From positions 42,261,150 through 42,325,149 of the forward strand of contig NC_016134.3 in NCBI RefSeq assembly GCF_000005505.3: a stretch of 64,000 bases of DNA, given 5' to 3'. Position numbers and translations under genes: made by a program. Origin of the DNA: Brachypodium distachyon (taxonomy: Eukaryota > Streptophyta > Magnoliopsida > Poales > Poaceae). The notes below the pieces were generated by a model that worked only from the letters and a program-made list of their open reading frames with translations, was not told the DNA's origin and ran no database searches. Of this stretch, positions 36,376-47,447 are shown in pieces (positions within the stretch are counted from its first letter, which is position 1; the number at the start of each line of letters is the position of its first letter).

Positions 36376-37223
36376 GGGTCTGTTTGGATTGAGCCCCAGA
36401 TAGCCCTACCAAAAAATTGGCAAGCTATACTTGTTTGGTTTGCAGCCCTAGTGGAGCACCAATTTTTTGGAAAACGATTAGGCCACTATTTGGTTTGCTT
36501 ACAAGTACAGTTTCTGCAACTTTCAGTTCTTGAACGAGCAGAGAAGAACACCTCAATCAATTTAGATCACTGAAGCATGTATAACCTGCTCCAAATTCTC
36601 TTGCACTGGAGCATCTGCACACCACTAGGAGCAGTACGCCTCCATCGATTTAGAAATATGTTGACCACATCGTCGGGATTTTGAGTTCTTCTCCAACTCC
36701 GGCCAACGCCCGCCGCATCGATTTCTTTGTTTTCCGGCGGGGTAAAGATGGATTCCTTGGGCATCTAAAATCAAAGACACATAATCTTCATTTCCCATCG
36801 ATCAATTTTGAGTTTTGGACCCTGTAGCATCACTCACGGGGATGTTGCCGCCGGCCGCCACTTTCGCTGGCCGTAGTTTGCACAGCCGGACATGCTGATG
36901 CCACCAACGTATTCCTGGAGTTCCTCTGATTCCGTTTTGTGCTTATCCGTCATCCCCGATTGCCCCAGAAAAAAACGGGAAAACGCAAGACATGCAAGAT
37001 TAGCGAGAGGTTACGACGAGAAAGAGAGGAGAATGCGGCTGCCAAATATTTGGCGGAGGATTTCTACGCCCTGGACTCGCCCGCGAGTTGGTGAAAAAGC
37101 ACGGGCGCGCTCGGGCGAGAGTTGGCTCACCAAATTATCGGTCACAGTCCAAACAACGGCCAAATGTCACGGGCGTACCAATTTTTTGGTAAGGCTTGCG
37201 TTGGCCATAAACCAAACGTACCC
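36376..37223. mobile_element. 848-bp non-autonomous DNA transposon, PIF/Harbinger- or hAT-like
   Basis: Left end GGGTCTGTTTGGATTGAG, then CCTACCAAAAAATTGGCAAGC. The right end in complement reads GGGTACGTTTGGTTTATGG, then CCTTACCAAAAAATTGGTACGC. The two are clear terminal inverted repeats of about 50 bp. CAA flanks both ends. No transposase is encoded. The GTTTGG-type end is common among cereal PIF/Harbinger relatives, and the superfamily call is inference. Confidence 0.65.
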
Positions 37224-37240
37224 CAAGTACACAACAAAAT

Positions 37241-37328
37241 ACTGAATTGTGGGAGTATATGGGCTGGAGTAATGGGTCGATTATTAAAATTTTGGACTGA
37301 ATTGTGGGAGTATATGGGCTGGAGTAAT
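37241..37328. repeat. 33-bp direct repeat
   Basis: ACTGAATTGTGGGAGTATAT and the following GGGCTGGAGTAAT occur identically at 37241-37273 and 37296-37328, separated by 22 bp. Confidence 0.9.
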
Positions 37329-37966
37329 ACATCAGTTACAGATGTGTGGACGTGTGGTTTTATGCATCAATGGAGAGTTTGAAGAAAAAAAAAATATTAC
37401 AAGTCTGGAGGACTTAGCCACATGGAAGAATAATTGAACCCCATCATGTAGTATCCTGTCCTCTTCACACCATCACCGATACTTCGGTCTTCCCTGCAAT
37501 ACATACGGTCACCACTGCCCGATGTCAGCGAGTAGATCTGGTCGCGCGGCAACTCCTTCTCCTTATTAGAGAAGGTGGGGCGAGAGTAGTAGATGTGGTT
37601 TCTCTCCAAACCGCGTCGTTGGACGCCCAACGGCACGTGCACCGCCTTAGACCGCAGCAGCCCCCAAAACAAGGCATAGTTGTCGAAGCTCGTAACCTCT
37701 TCCCATTTGCAGTCGCCGGAGTCAGCATCGACAAGCTTGAAGACCTTAAAGAAGGCTTCGCGGTTAGGCAGCCACCGGGTCCTCACAGCCATGGACAGTT
37801 TACCCTGTAGCTCGAAGATGTGGCCGGCGTATTGCACGGGTTCATCCCGCCTGGTGGGGCCATCACGCCTTTGAATGGCCAGCACGTGTGTGGCTGTGAC
37901 CACCGGCGAGCCATCTTCCTCCCAGCCGATTGTAAACTTGATGAGCTCCTCATCCGGTGCAAGAAG

Positions 37967-38818
37967 TGTTGGAATTTTGGGTTAGGCCCAAGGTCCAATC
38001 TGAAATTAATTCCTGAAAAATCTCAAAAGCCCATTCATGGAGTGGAATGAGGAAGTGGGAATAGTCCCACCTAGCTAGTTTAGGAGAGTTGGATCAATAT
38101 ATAAGATATGTTGGTTCTAACCTCTTGAACAAGTGAGCAAGGTAAATCCCCACGCGCGCTCATCCTCCTCCTCCTCCGCTCGCCTCGCCCCACGCCACGC
38201 CACGAGTTTCGTGGATCGATTTGGTCGGTGCGGTGCAGGGTCGTGCTTATCTTGTTTTCCATCCAGTCGACTGCGTGCATAGATCGTCGGGAGAGCAGGC
38301 CTCTGGAACCCCGACCTTCGAGATCCTGTCCGAGAGACTGTCGATAAGGTTTTTGGGAAGCGTTCTCATGCGACTGCTCGCTTCTTCACGTCCCTGTTTC
38401 ATCGGCATCTTCATCACCAATGGCCGATGACCTCGGAGATCCTGCGGCTCAGACTGCCGCTCTAGCTCAGCAGCAGCAGGCTGCCCAACTCCAAGCCCAG
38501 GCAATTGCTGCTGCACAGGCGCTGGCCGCTGCCCAGGAGGTAGTCAAGACTGCTGCTGCTGCCGGCATGAACATCGACGCCGCCGGACTCGTCACCGACC
38601 TCAACAAACAAACACAAGAAAAGAGTACAACACTGTACGTCTGCTCTTTCTTGTTGATTTTGATTAGTAGTTCTATTATTCATGTCGTGAAATTAGATGA
38701 GTTTTATTAATGTGCGTTGCTATTTAATTTGTCTAGTTTGCATGATATAATATGCTACATGTTTTACACATTGTTTTTCTGGATTAAATATTCATCGAAA
38801 TTACCTAATTATTCAACA
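37967..38818 (+). repeat. 5' LTR of the Copia element
   Basis: 852 bp from TGTTGGAATT to TTATTCAACA. A probable TATA box (CAATATATAAG) lies at about 38094-38104. An ATG at 38420 opens a 96-codon frame (MADDLGDP..., Gln/Ala-rich) that runs to TAA at 38708. Compared with the 3' LTR it lacks about 226 bp after the GTGCTTATCTTGTTT position near 38258. Confidence 0.95.
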
Positions 38819-41800
38819 ATCCAAAAACCTTATTCGTGTAGCCAATTTTCGATGTCTCAATTTGCTGTCGCATTGAAACCACCTGTGTTTACTGGACTGC
38901 ACTTTAAGAGGTGGCAGTATAAATGTCATATGTGGCTCGTGGCTATGGGCGCATGGTGGGCGGTACAACACGGGAAGACTCAAACAATTGCTCCTCAACA
39001 GTTGTATGTTGAGGCTTGTGTTGTAGTCGTCGGTGTGATCTGTAGTATGCTGGGAGATAAGCTCGTTGATGCTTATCTACACTATCAGGATGCCAAAGAG
39101 TTGTGGGATGCGCTCGATGCTAAGTTTGGCGCATCTGACGCCGGCAGTGAGCTGTACATCATGGAGCAGTTCTTTGACTATAAGATGGTTGCAAACCGAT
39201 CTGTAGTGGAACAAGCTCATGGGTTACTGACTATGGCTAAGGAACTTGAGCAATTCAAGTGTCCACTACCCGACAAGTTTGTCGCCGGGGGCATCATGGC
39301 CAAGCTTCCTCCCTCGTGGAGGAACTTTGCTACTTCACTAAAACACAAGAGACAAGAAATCTCTGTGGAGAACCTGATTGGGACTCTTGATGTTGAGGAG
39401 AAGGCGAGAGCAAAAGATGCTGGCCCCAAAGGCAACACGCAAGAGGGTACGTCCACTGCCAACATGGTTCAGAGGAACAACCACAACAACAGTAACAGCA
39501 AGGGAAAGGGAAAGGCATTCAACAATGCTGGTCCAAAAAACACTACCACTTTCAAGAAGAAGAAGAAAAGAGGCAACAAGGACAAGGATCCTTACTTTGT
39601 GTGCGGAGGACTCGGCCACTGGGCGAGTAACTGCAAGGAGCGCAAAGGAGGACAGATTCGGCAAAAGTTTGCTAATTTGACCATTGGTAACAATGAAGAT
39701 GCAGGTGGGTATAGTCATTTATTTACTGTATTTTCTGTATGTCAGTCCACCGATTGGTGGTCAATACAGGTGCAACTATTCATGTGTGTGCTGATATTTT
39801 CTTGTTTTCTTCATATCAGGCCATCAGCTCCTCAGTGACGATGGGGAACGGCGCTCATGCTTCTGTTCATGGTGTTGGCACGGTGGATCTGAAGTTTACT
39901 TCGGGAAAGATCGTGCAGCTGAGGAACGTGCAGCATGTGCCCTCCATTCAGAAGAATCTTGTTAGTGGATCCCTCCTTTGCAAGGACGGATTTAAGTTAG
40001 TGTTTGAGTCCAATAAAGTTATTGTGTCTATGTATGGACAATTTATTGGTAAAGGTTATGAGTGTGGAGGCTTGTTCCGCTTATCCCTTTCGGATTTTTG
40101 TAATAAGGTCGTGAACCGCGTCAATTGTATTAATAATGAGTCTAATGTTTGTCATTCATGACTTTGTCACATTAATTTTAGTTGCATGATGCGATTAGCA
40201 AATCTGAGTTTAATCCCTAAAATCACTGTGGCTAAAGATTCGAAGTGCCAAACTTGTGTGCAAGCGAAGCAGCCTCGCAAGCCTCACAAGGCTGCTGAGG
40301 AGAGGAACCTAGCACCATTAGAACGCATACATTCTAATCTTTGTGAGATGAACGGTGTATTAATCAAAGATGGAAAACGTTACTTTATGACTTTCATTGA
40401 TGATGCGACTAGATTCTGTTATGTGTATTTATTAAAATCAAAGGATGAAGCATTGCATTATTTCAAGATCTATAAAGCTGAAGTCGAGAATCAACTTGAG
40501 AAGAAAATTAAACGTTTGCGGTCTGACCGCGGTGGAGAATATTTCTCCAGTGAGTTTAATTCATTTTGTGAGGAACATGGCATAGTCCATGAGAGGACAC
40601 TTCCCTATTCGCCCCAGTCAAACGGGGTTGCTGAGAGGAAAATCCGCACGCTGACTGACTTGGTCAACGCCATGTTAGACACTGGTGGTTTATCCAAGGC
40701 ATGGTGGGGGGAGGCGCTATTAACTTCGTGTCATGTCCTAAATCGTGTTCACACAAAAGATAAAGTCACCCCATACGAGCTATGGGAAAAGAAGAGACTC
40801 ACACTTTCTTACTTACGGACTTGGGGTTGTTTGGCGAAAGTCAATGTGCCAATTACCAAGAAACGTAAGATTGGACCAAAAACCGTTGATTGTGTCTTTC
40901 TTGGCTACGCACTTCGGAGTGTTGGCTATAAATTCTTGGTTGTAAATTTTGGAGTACCTGACATGAGCGTTGGTACAATTATGGAGTCCAGGGATGCTAC
41001 ATTCTTTGAGAACATATTTCCCATGAGAGATATGCATAGCACATCTAGAGAGGATCATGATGTACCTGCTGAACCCGTCAGTTCAGAGGAACATCAGGAT
41101 CATGGTGTAGCTCCTGAACCCGCCATCCTAGTGAAAAATCTTGAACAAACACTTGATGAGATTCCTGAGGAGTATGACAATGAAGCCCCTATTAGGGGTA
41201 AGTGACAAAGGATTGCTAAATCCTTTGGTGATGATTTCATTGTTTACCTTGTGGATGACACCCCTAAAACCATTAATGAGACTTTTGCATCTCCGGATGC
41301 AGACTATTGGAAGGAAGCCATTCGTAGTGAGATGAATTCTATCATGGCTAATGGTACTTGGGAGGTCGTTGACCGTCCGTACGGGTGCAAACCTGTAGGA
41401 TGCAAGTGGATATTAAAAAAAACTTAGGCCTGATGGTACTATTGAGAAGTACAAGGCGCGGCTTGTGGCCAAGGGTTTTACACAGAAAGAAGGTGATGAT
41501 TTCTTTGATACTTACTCACCTGTAGCTCAATTGACCACAATTAGAGTATTACTATCACTGGCTGCCTCATATGGTCTGATCGTCCATCAAATGGACGTTA
41601 AGACAGCTTTCCTTAACGGAGAGTTGGACGAGGAAATTTACATGAATCAGCCAGATGGATTTGTAATAAAGGGTCATGAAGGCAAAGTGTGTAAGTTATT
41701 AAAATCTCTATATGGCCTGAAACAAGCTCCTAAGCAATGGCATGAGAAGTTTGACAAAATTTTAACATCTGCCGGCTTTGTTGTAAACGAAGTTGACAAA

Positions 41801-42806
41801 TGTGTATACTACTGCCATGAGGGGCGGGGGTGAGGGAGTTATACTTTGTTTGTATGTCGATGACATACTAATATTTGGGACTAACCTCAAAGTGATTGAA
41901 GAGGTTAAGACTTTCTTGTCGAAGTGCTTTGACATGAAATATCTTGGTGTAGCTGATGTTATTCTGTACATCAAGCTCGTGAGAGGCGACAATGGTGAGA
42001 TCACTTTGTTACAATCTCATTATGTGGAAAAGATCTTGAGTCGTTTTGACTATGCTGATTGTAAACCTTCTACAACTCCTTATGATCCAAGCATTCTGCT
42101 TCGAAAGAATCACAGAATTGGAAGAGACCAACTGATATATTCTCAGATTATTGGTTCACTCATGTATTTGGCTAGCACAACTACACCTGACATCTCTTTT
42201 GCTGTGAGTAAACTGAGTCGGCTCATTAAGAATCTGGGAGATGATCATTGGAGTGCACTCGAGAGGGTCATGCGCTATTTAAAGGGCACAATGAGCTATG
42301 GTATACACTATACTGGGTACCCCAAGGTACTTGAGGGTTATAGTGATTCAAATTGGATATCTGATGTTGATGAGCTAAAGGCCACTAGTGCATATGTGTT
42401 CACACTCGGAGGGGACGCTGTTTCATGGAAGTCTTGCAAGCAAACGATCTTAACCAGATCAACAATGGAAGCAGAACTTTCAGCATTAGATACATTCACG
42501 GCTGAAGCCGACTGGCTTCGTGAGCTCTTGATGGACTTGCCGATTGTTGAAAAACCAATACCAGGGATTCTTATGAACTGTGACAATCAAACTGTGATAG
42601 TGAAAGTGAACAGTTCTAAAGATAACATGAAGTCATCAAGACACTTCAGGAGACGTCTGAAATCTGTCAGAGCAATGAGAAATTCCGGAATAATAGCATT
42701 GGGATATATCCCAACGGCTAAAACTCTGGCAGATCCCTTTACAAAGGGTCTATCAAGGAATGTGATAGAATCTGCATCAAGGGAGATGGGGTTGCGACCC
42801 ACGTGA
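38420..42806 (+). pseudogene. Copia gag-pol coding region with multiple lesions
   Basis: Gag core runs from 38852 to about 39700 and contains a CCHC knuckle in which the first Cys is Tyr (codon 39593-39595). The protease region follows near 39755 after a one-base shift, with VNTGA where the catalytic DTGA is usual. Integrase (40186-41205) has the GVAERKIRTL and DRGGEY segments. RT (41465-42000) has YVDD after VHQMDVKTAFLNGEL. RNase H is at 42330-42750. Breaks: frameshift near 39760, TGA at 40159, TGA at 41203, frameshift in an A-run near 41417, and frameshift in a G-run near 41826. No intact polyprotein can be made. Domain order and motifs place it in Ty1/Copia with high confidence. Confidence 0.9.
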
Positions 42807-43354
42807 GTTACCATGGCGGTAAACCAACCTATGTGATCGGAGATCCCGTGAATTGGGACCTGGGAAACAAGTCATTGGATAACTGAGGAGAGTGTACATT
42901 CTTTATCCCACTCCGTTGACGATGCATTACTCTCGTGTACTGTATGGTAGGTTGTTAACTTAATGTGTTCTAACGCGTTACATTAATTTGCAAGGGAGAT
43001 ACTGTCCTACAGAGTAGTCTCTAAAGAACACACCTATATGAACCTGACTGTCGGTCGCAGTCTATGAGATTTAGGTGGTCTCTAGTAAGCTCATGAAAAG
43101 GCCTGGAGAATGACTTATATGCTCCACACCGCGGGATAGCATTCGGCAGCCTAATACCAGACAACAATTTAGTGAAGCTCTAATACAGAAAACTGACAAT
43201 TCAAGATTTGTCCATTGTTCAGTTGTGTGTGAGTGAAGCTATTTGTTTAGGTGGATATTCAACCTTAACCAGTCTCCACTGAAACGCTGATATATCAAAA
43301 ACAGAGTTTTGGATCAATGGCAATTTTATGTGCTTATGAGATATTGTGGAGGAT

Positions 43355-44432
43355 TGTTGGAATTTTGGGTTAGGCCCAAGGCCCAATCTGAAATTAATTC
43401 CTGGAAAATCTCAAAAACCCATTCATGGAGTGGGATGAGTAAGTGGGAATAGTCCCACCTTGCTAGTTTAGGAGAGTTGGACCAATATATAAGGTATGTT
43501 GGTTCTCAACTCTTGAGCAAGTGAGTAAGGGAAATCCCCACGCGCGCTCCTCCTCCTCCTCCGCTCGCCTCGCCTTGTCACGACGCGCGCGCGCCGCGTT
43601 TCGTGGATCGATTTTGAGTCGTGCCGGGCCAGGCCGGGGCAGGGTCATGCTTATCTTTTTGGCAATCGGAATCCGTTCCGGACGCGTAACAAATCCCGAT
43701 AATTGCGGAGTCGGTTTTGGTTTTTTAAACCGAACCGAAGTCCGCCTACATGCCGATATAATAAGACGACCGCGACCGCGGCCTCCGGACGTATGACGCC
43801 ACAACCCTAGCCATCACGGTCACGATCCAATCTCGCTGTTCGCCGCCAACTGCTACTCCATCCCGTCGACTGCGTGCATAGATCGTCGGGAGAGCAGACC
43901 TCCGGAACCCCGACCTTCGAGATTCTGCCCGGGAGACGGTCGATAAGGTTTTTGGTGAGCGTTCTCACGCGACTGCTCGCTTCTTCACGTCCCTGTTTCG
44001 TCAGCATCTTCATCACCAATGGCCGACGACCTCGGAGATCCTACAGCTCAGGCTGCCGTTCTAGCTCAGCAGCAGCAGGCTGCCCAACTCCAAGCCTAGG
44101 CAACTGCTGCTGCACAGGCACAAGCGCAGGTGCTGGCCGCTGCCTAGGAGGTAGTCAAGGCTGCTGCTGCTGCCGGCGTGAACATCGACACCGCCGGACT
44201 CGTCACCGACCTCAACAAACAAACACAAGAAAAGAGTATAACACCGTACCTAATCTGTTTTTTCTTGTTGATTTTGATTAGTAGTTCTATCATTCATGCC
44301 GTGAAATTAGATGGGTTTTATTGCTGTGCGTTGCTATTTAATTTGTCTAATTTGCATGATATAATATGTTACATGTTTTACAAATTGTTTTTCTAGATTA
44401 AATATTCATCAAAATTATCTAATTATTCAACA
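43355..44432 (+). repeat. 3' LTR of the Copia element
   Basis: 1078 bp, longer than the 5' LTR because of sequence at about 43628-43860 that is absent there. That extra piece is not bounded by obvious transposon ends, so a deletion in the 5' LTR is the simpler reading. The LTR frame starting at ATG 44019 carries an early TAG. Confidence 0.95.
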
Positions 44433-45041
44433 AGAAGGTCAAGGCCATGCGCAAGGGTAAGGCCATAGAGATCACCGTTGCAGAAGGCTATATCTATGAA
44501 AATCCTCTTGCGCCAACCAGACTCCTGGGCGGCCCTGGCCCAGCCGCTGTGGGAGCCAACTTTGCACAGCGCGACGTTGAGCCAATCCTCGGTGATGGCG
44601 GCGAGCAAGCAGCCGTCGGAGGTGGGTGCTTGGGAAAAGATGAGTTTCGGGATGGTGTTTTCCCTAGGATCGCCACCTGGCGCGATCCAGTAGGGGGAAG
44701 GGAACATGCTCTGCTTCGGGGAGAGAACCCACCTCAACGCCGGAGAAGAGGTTCACGATCACGAGCTCGCGGTTGTTGAACGCCGGGACCCAGCCGCCGT
44801 CGTGGGAGCCAGTCAGGAGCTTCCTGGCCACCTTGCTCGGGACGCGCAAGACACAACAACTGTCCTCGTTGGGGCCGCACAGGTGCTTCGTCTCGCTGCG
44901 GCAGCGTTGGGAGAGGAGCAGCAGTGGGGCTGCGGGCTGCGCCGTCGGGAGGAAAGCCTCAAGTGGACCATGCCGACGAGGTCGTCGCAGAGGTCGGACC
45001 ACCGCGCTGACGATTCTGTGCTGCCGTTCCCGGCGGTCATC

Positions 45042-45286
45042 CGCAGAGGCGATTCGATGATAGATCACGTGTACCGTGGTATTTGGCGAGTGTACCGACC
45101 TGTAAGTCCGCTAACGCAAAGCGAGGAGTTGGTACTAGTCTATCGGCCGAACATCAAATCTATAGCCGAATAGATTTGTTCGAGTATGATTGAACAAATC
45201 TACAGCCGAATAGACAAATCCGACCGTTCGTAGGATCGACAACTTTTGTTCTCTGAGATAAACAATCAAGGTCTCGTACAGGCTAT
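45042..45286. other. Spacer with AGCCGAATAGA repeats
   Basis: Contains two copies of a CTA(T/C)AGCCGAATAGA motif (about 45155-45215), then CGTAGGATCGACAACTTTTGTTCT. A related block is at 56997-57080, upstream of the other F-box fragment. It may therefore be ancestral F-box 5' flank that duplicated with the genes. Confidence 0.4.
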
Positions 45287-45440
45287 ACAGCCGTCTTGGC
45301 GTTGCAGGCGCGGCCGCAATCCAGCCAGCGCGTGCCGGAGGGGCCTCTCAACGGAGGACGCGGTCGGTCTGCCGGTCCATCACGTTGGGCGTTGGGCGTT
45401 GGCCGTCACGTACTTGACTTGAGCGACATGAGTTCGATGG
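45287..45440 (-). pseudogene. Fragment of a second L18-like gene
   Basis: Matches the middle of the L18-like coding sequence (about 23935-24080), sharing GGCGTTGCAGGCGCGGCCGC, GAGGGGCCTCTC, and GGACGCGGTC...TGCCGGTCCA. It has small deletions and a GTTGGGCGTTGGGCGTTGG stutter, so no frame survives. Together with 34537-34877 it forms the remains of one duplicated locus, in the same relative order as the intact gene. Confidence 0.8.
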
Positions 45441-46104
45441 ACGATGCCTCCTCTTCAAGCAAATACTCCGTACTTGTGAAATGTGAGCTCTTATTTCAGA
45501 TGAAATGTTGTGTTGTCAACTTGTCAAGGTGCCGTGTAACGCCTCCTCGCTTCCTTCTTCCTCCTCGGGCTCACCGGGTGAGCCAAGCAACCCGCTCGCT
45601 GGATGTCAGACACACTGATCGGCTGAGGAAATGCTGCTTTGCTTGCAGTTTTTGTGTTCTTGTGCATCTGTGATCTGCGTAAGTCACAGTGATCGGCTGA
45701 AGCAATACTCCCTTGCCTGATTCCCCTCTTTTCCCTCTGTTTCAATCTCTCTATCCGTTCCCCTTTTTCTACAGTCTGTTGCGACATGGAGGAGAAGAGT
45801 TTGATTCGGTCGACACTGGGAAATTTCATCCAGAATATGATTGGTAGGCCCAAGAAAAAAATGGTTTCAGAAGAGACAAGGTGTTCTATCAAAATGCCAA
45901 TCAAAAATGTGTTATTTTGACTTAGTTTGACACTGATGAATTGGACTGCAATGAAAAAGTACATATGAAAGAAGAAAAAGGTTGGATAGTCAAAAAACAA
46001 AGTCAGAATATGGTTGGAAAAACTTAATTATCATAATCCACCACAATGCTGCGAAACCAACCCTTTGTCTAAGACAAAGAAAGATGTGCACATTTTGATT
46101 GCTG
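45441..46104. other. Spacer left of the large MULE
   Basis: No gene recognised. The frame at 45524-46000 (minus) is Phe/Lys-rich with no family resemblance. Confidence 0.4.
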
Positions 46105-46113
46105 ATGATCTTG

Positions 46114-46340
46114 GCTAATTTTTTTTAAATAATACTATTTTTTTAATCATTTTTAAAAATAATACGTGTTTTTTAAAAATTTCAAAAATAATGCGGCCTC
46201 GGCCTAGGCGAGGCCGATTGAGCTCAGTCGGCCTCGGCCAGGCCGACTGCAGGCCGCCTGCTCAGCCCGCGAGGCCCCCACGAGGCAGTCGGCCTGGCCC
46301 AAGCCGACTGAAACCTAGGCCAACTGGCCCAGTTGGTTTC
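46114..46340 (+). repeat. Left terminal inverted repeat of the large MULE
   Basis: AT-rich first ~80 bases, then about 150 bases built of GGCCGACTG/CAGTCGGCC-type blocks. It aligns in inverse orientation with 55262-55502, including the shared GCAGGCCGCCTGCTCAGCC segment. Confidence 0.9.
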
Positions 46341-46731
46341 GGCCAGGCCGACTGGATTCAGTCGGTTTGGGCCAGGCCGATTCGAAGTAATTCCATTTTT
46401 TGTTTCGGATCCTTGCGGTCTTTTGAACTAAAATACTCAACTTGGATAAAAGTAACACACCGAATCCGATCAGAAGTAATTAGATTTCGCCGCGAGTTCG
46501 TGCATGATCAACGCATACACAGCCGAAGCTCATTTTTGTCTCGAATCCTTGCGGTTTTTTGAACTAAAAGACTTAACAACTTGGATAAAGAGTAACATAC
46601 ATCGATAATTTGCTGGACAATTTTTGTGTCGATTCTTTGCGGTTTGTTTGAACTGGAAGACTTGACATTTGGATAAATTTGGATAAATTAACATACATCG
46701 ATAATGTGCTGGTTACAGAACCAAGGCATGA

Positions 46732-47230
46732 CTAAATTAACATACATTGGTAATACCGCAATTGGACATAATTAAAGATAGCAAATACATTTGAAACACA
46801 AGCACTACTGAGTCCACTTAGCCATTTTCCGCTCGTATCGCCACGTCCTTCTGCAGCCTTTGCCACGGCGGCCCTTTCTCTTTGCCTCTCCCTTTCTGCC
46901 TCACGAGCATCCTTGCGACTTTGTTCCTCCTCTTGCATCTCAAGTGCTTTCTCCCTGTTTTTCCTAAGTGCTTCATCAATCCAACGACGTTGTTCCTCCC
47001 TATGCTCTTTCATCTCTCTCTCTTGCTCCTCTTTCTCCTGGTCTGAAGCTTTTTCCACATGCTTCTCCGCGTGGAAACACTGCCATGCATTTCGGGACCT
47101 TGTTTTGATCTCTTCCACCGCCCAATCCGGCATCTCCGTGTCATCCTCCTCGGCCTCTCGCCCTGGTCCGAGCAAGGCAAACTCATCGGGGTCACTGGAA
47201 TATTGGAAAAAACAGTAGTGGGAAGGATGC
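46732..47230 (-). CDS. Coiled-coil ORF of the large MULE
   Basis: The open frame is 47175-46732. A likely upstream extension in the same frame begins after an ATTCCAG acceptor near 47195 (SDPDEFALLGPG). The protein is acidic at the start (EAEEDDTEMPDW), then highly charged and helical for about 80 residues rich in Glu, Arg, Lys and Gln. This fits a long coiled coil. The last 30 residues are hydrophobic and may be read-through past the real end. No family is recognised. It reads outward toward the left inverted repeat and is divergent from the Lys/Ser-rich ORF. It may be a MULE accessory protein, but that is inference. Confidence 0.5.
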
Positions 47231-47393
47231 TTGGATGACTACCGGAGATGAGGTATTTATAGGCTCTCAAACTCATTCTCCCGGCACCGTTTCCCGCCTC
47301 GTTTTCCCGCCAGCGTTTCCCGCCTCCTTTTCCCACCACCGTTTCCTGCCTTTTTCCCGTCACTGTTTCCCGTCTATTTGTATCTTCTGTAAC

Positions 47394-47401
47394 TATAAAA
47401 G
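47394..47401 (+). promoter_or_regulatory. TATA box for the Lys/Ser-rich ORF
   Basis: TATAAAAG lies 54 bases before the ATG at 47448. It would place the transcription start near 47425 and favour that ATG over the in-frame one at 47409. Confidence 0.5.
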
Positions 47402-47447
47402 ACCGTCCATGGTATTGAAGTGTAGTCTCACCATTTCATCTGGGAAG

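Larger units (their letters stand above)
37967..44432 (+). mobile_element. Ty1/Copia LTR retrotransposon, degenerate
   Basis: Complete element of 6466 bp with TGTTGG...CA ends and a perfect 5-bp duplication AGAAG (37962-37966, 44433-44437). LTRs are 37967-38818 and 43355-44432. The interior encodes gag, protease, integrase, reverse transcriptase and RNase H in the Copia order. A purine-rich TTGTGGAGGAT precedes the 3' LTR. No standard initiator-Met primer site (TGGTATCAGAGC) follows the 5' LTR. By eye the LTRs differ at roughly one position in 15-20 over the first 230 bases, so the insertion is not recent. It sits inside an F-box pseudogene in opposite orientation. Confidence 0.95.
37397..45041 (-). 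pseudogene. F-box/DUF295 pseudogene split by the Copia insertion
   Basis: The 5' part lies at 45041-44433 and the 3' part at 37966-37397. They are the two sides of a Copia element, whose AGAAG target duplication falls in the codons after AFCNGDLYGLTL. The relative is the intact gene at 58164-59378, with shared HLCGPN, GSHDGGW, IVNLFSG, AIQRRD, GLERNHIYYS, YCR(E/K)D and MMG motifs and the same C-terminal W..PPD ending. The 5' part is also damaged independently: the F-box lost about 70 bases after LRLSSRR, and the frame shifts again after NLFSGVEV. The 3' part is still open to its TAA at 37397-37399. This order implies decay of the first half before or after insertion, which the sequence alone cannot time. 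Confidence 0.88.
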
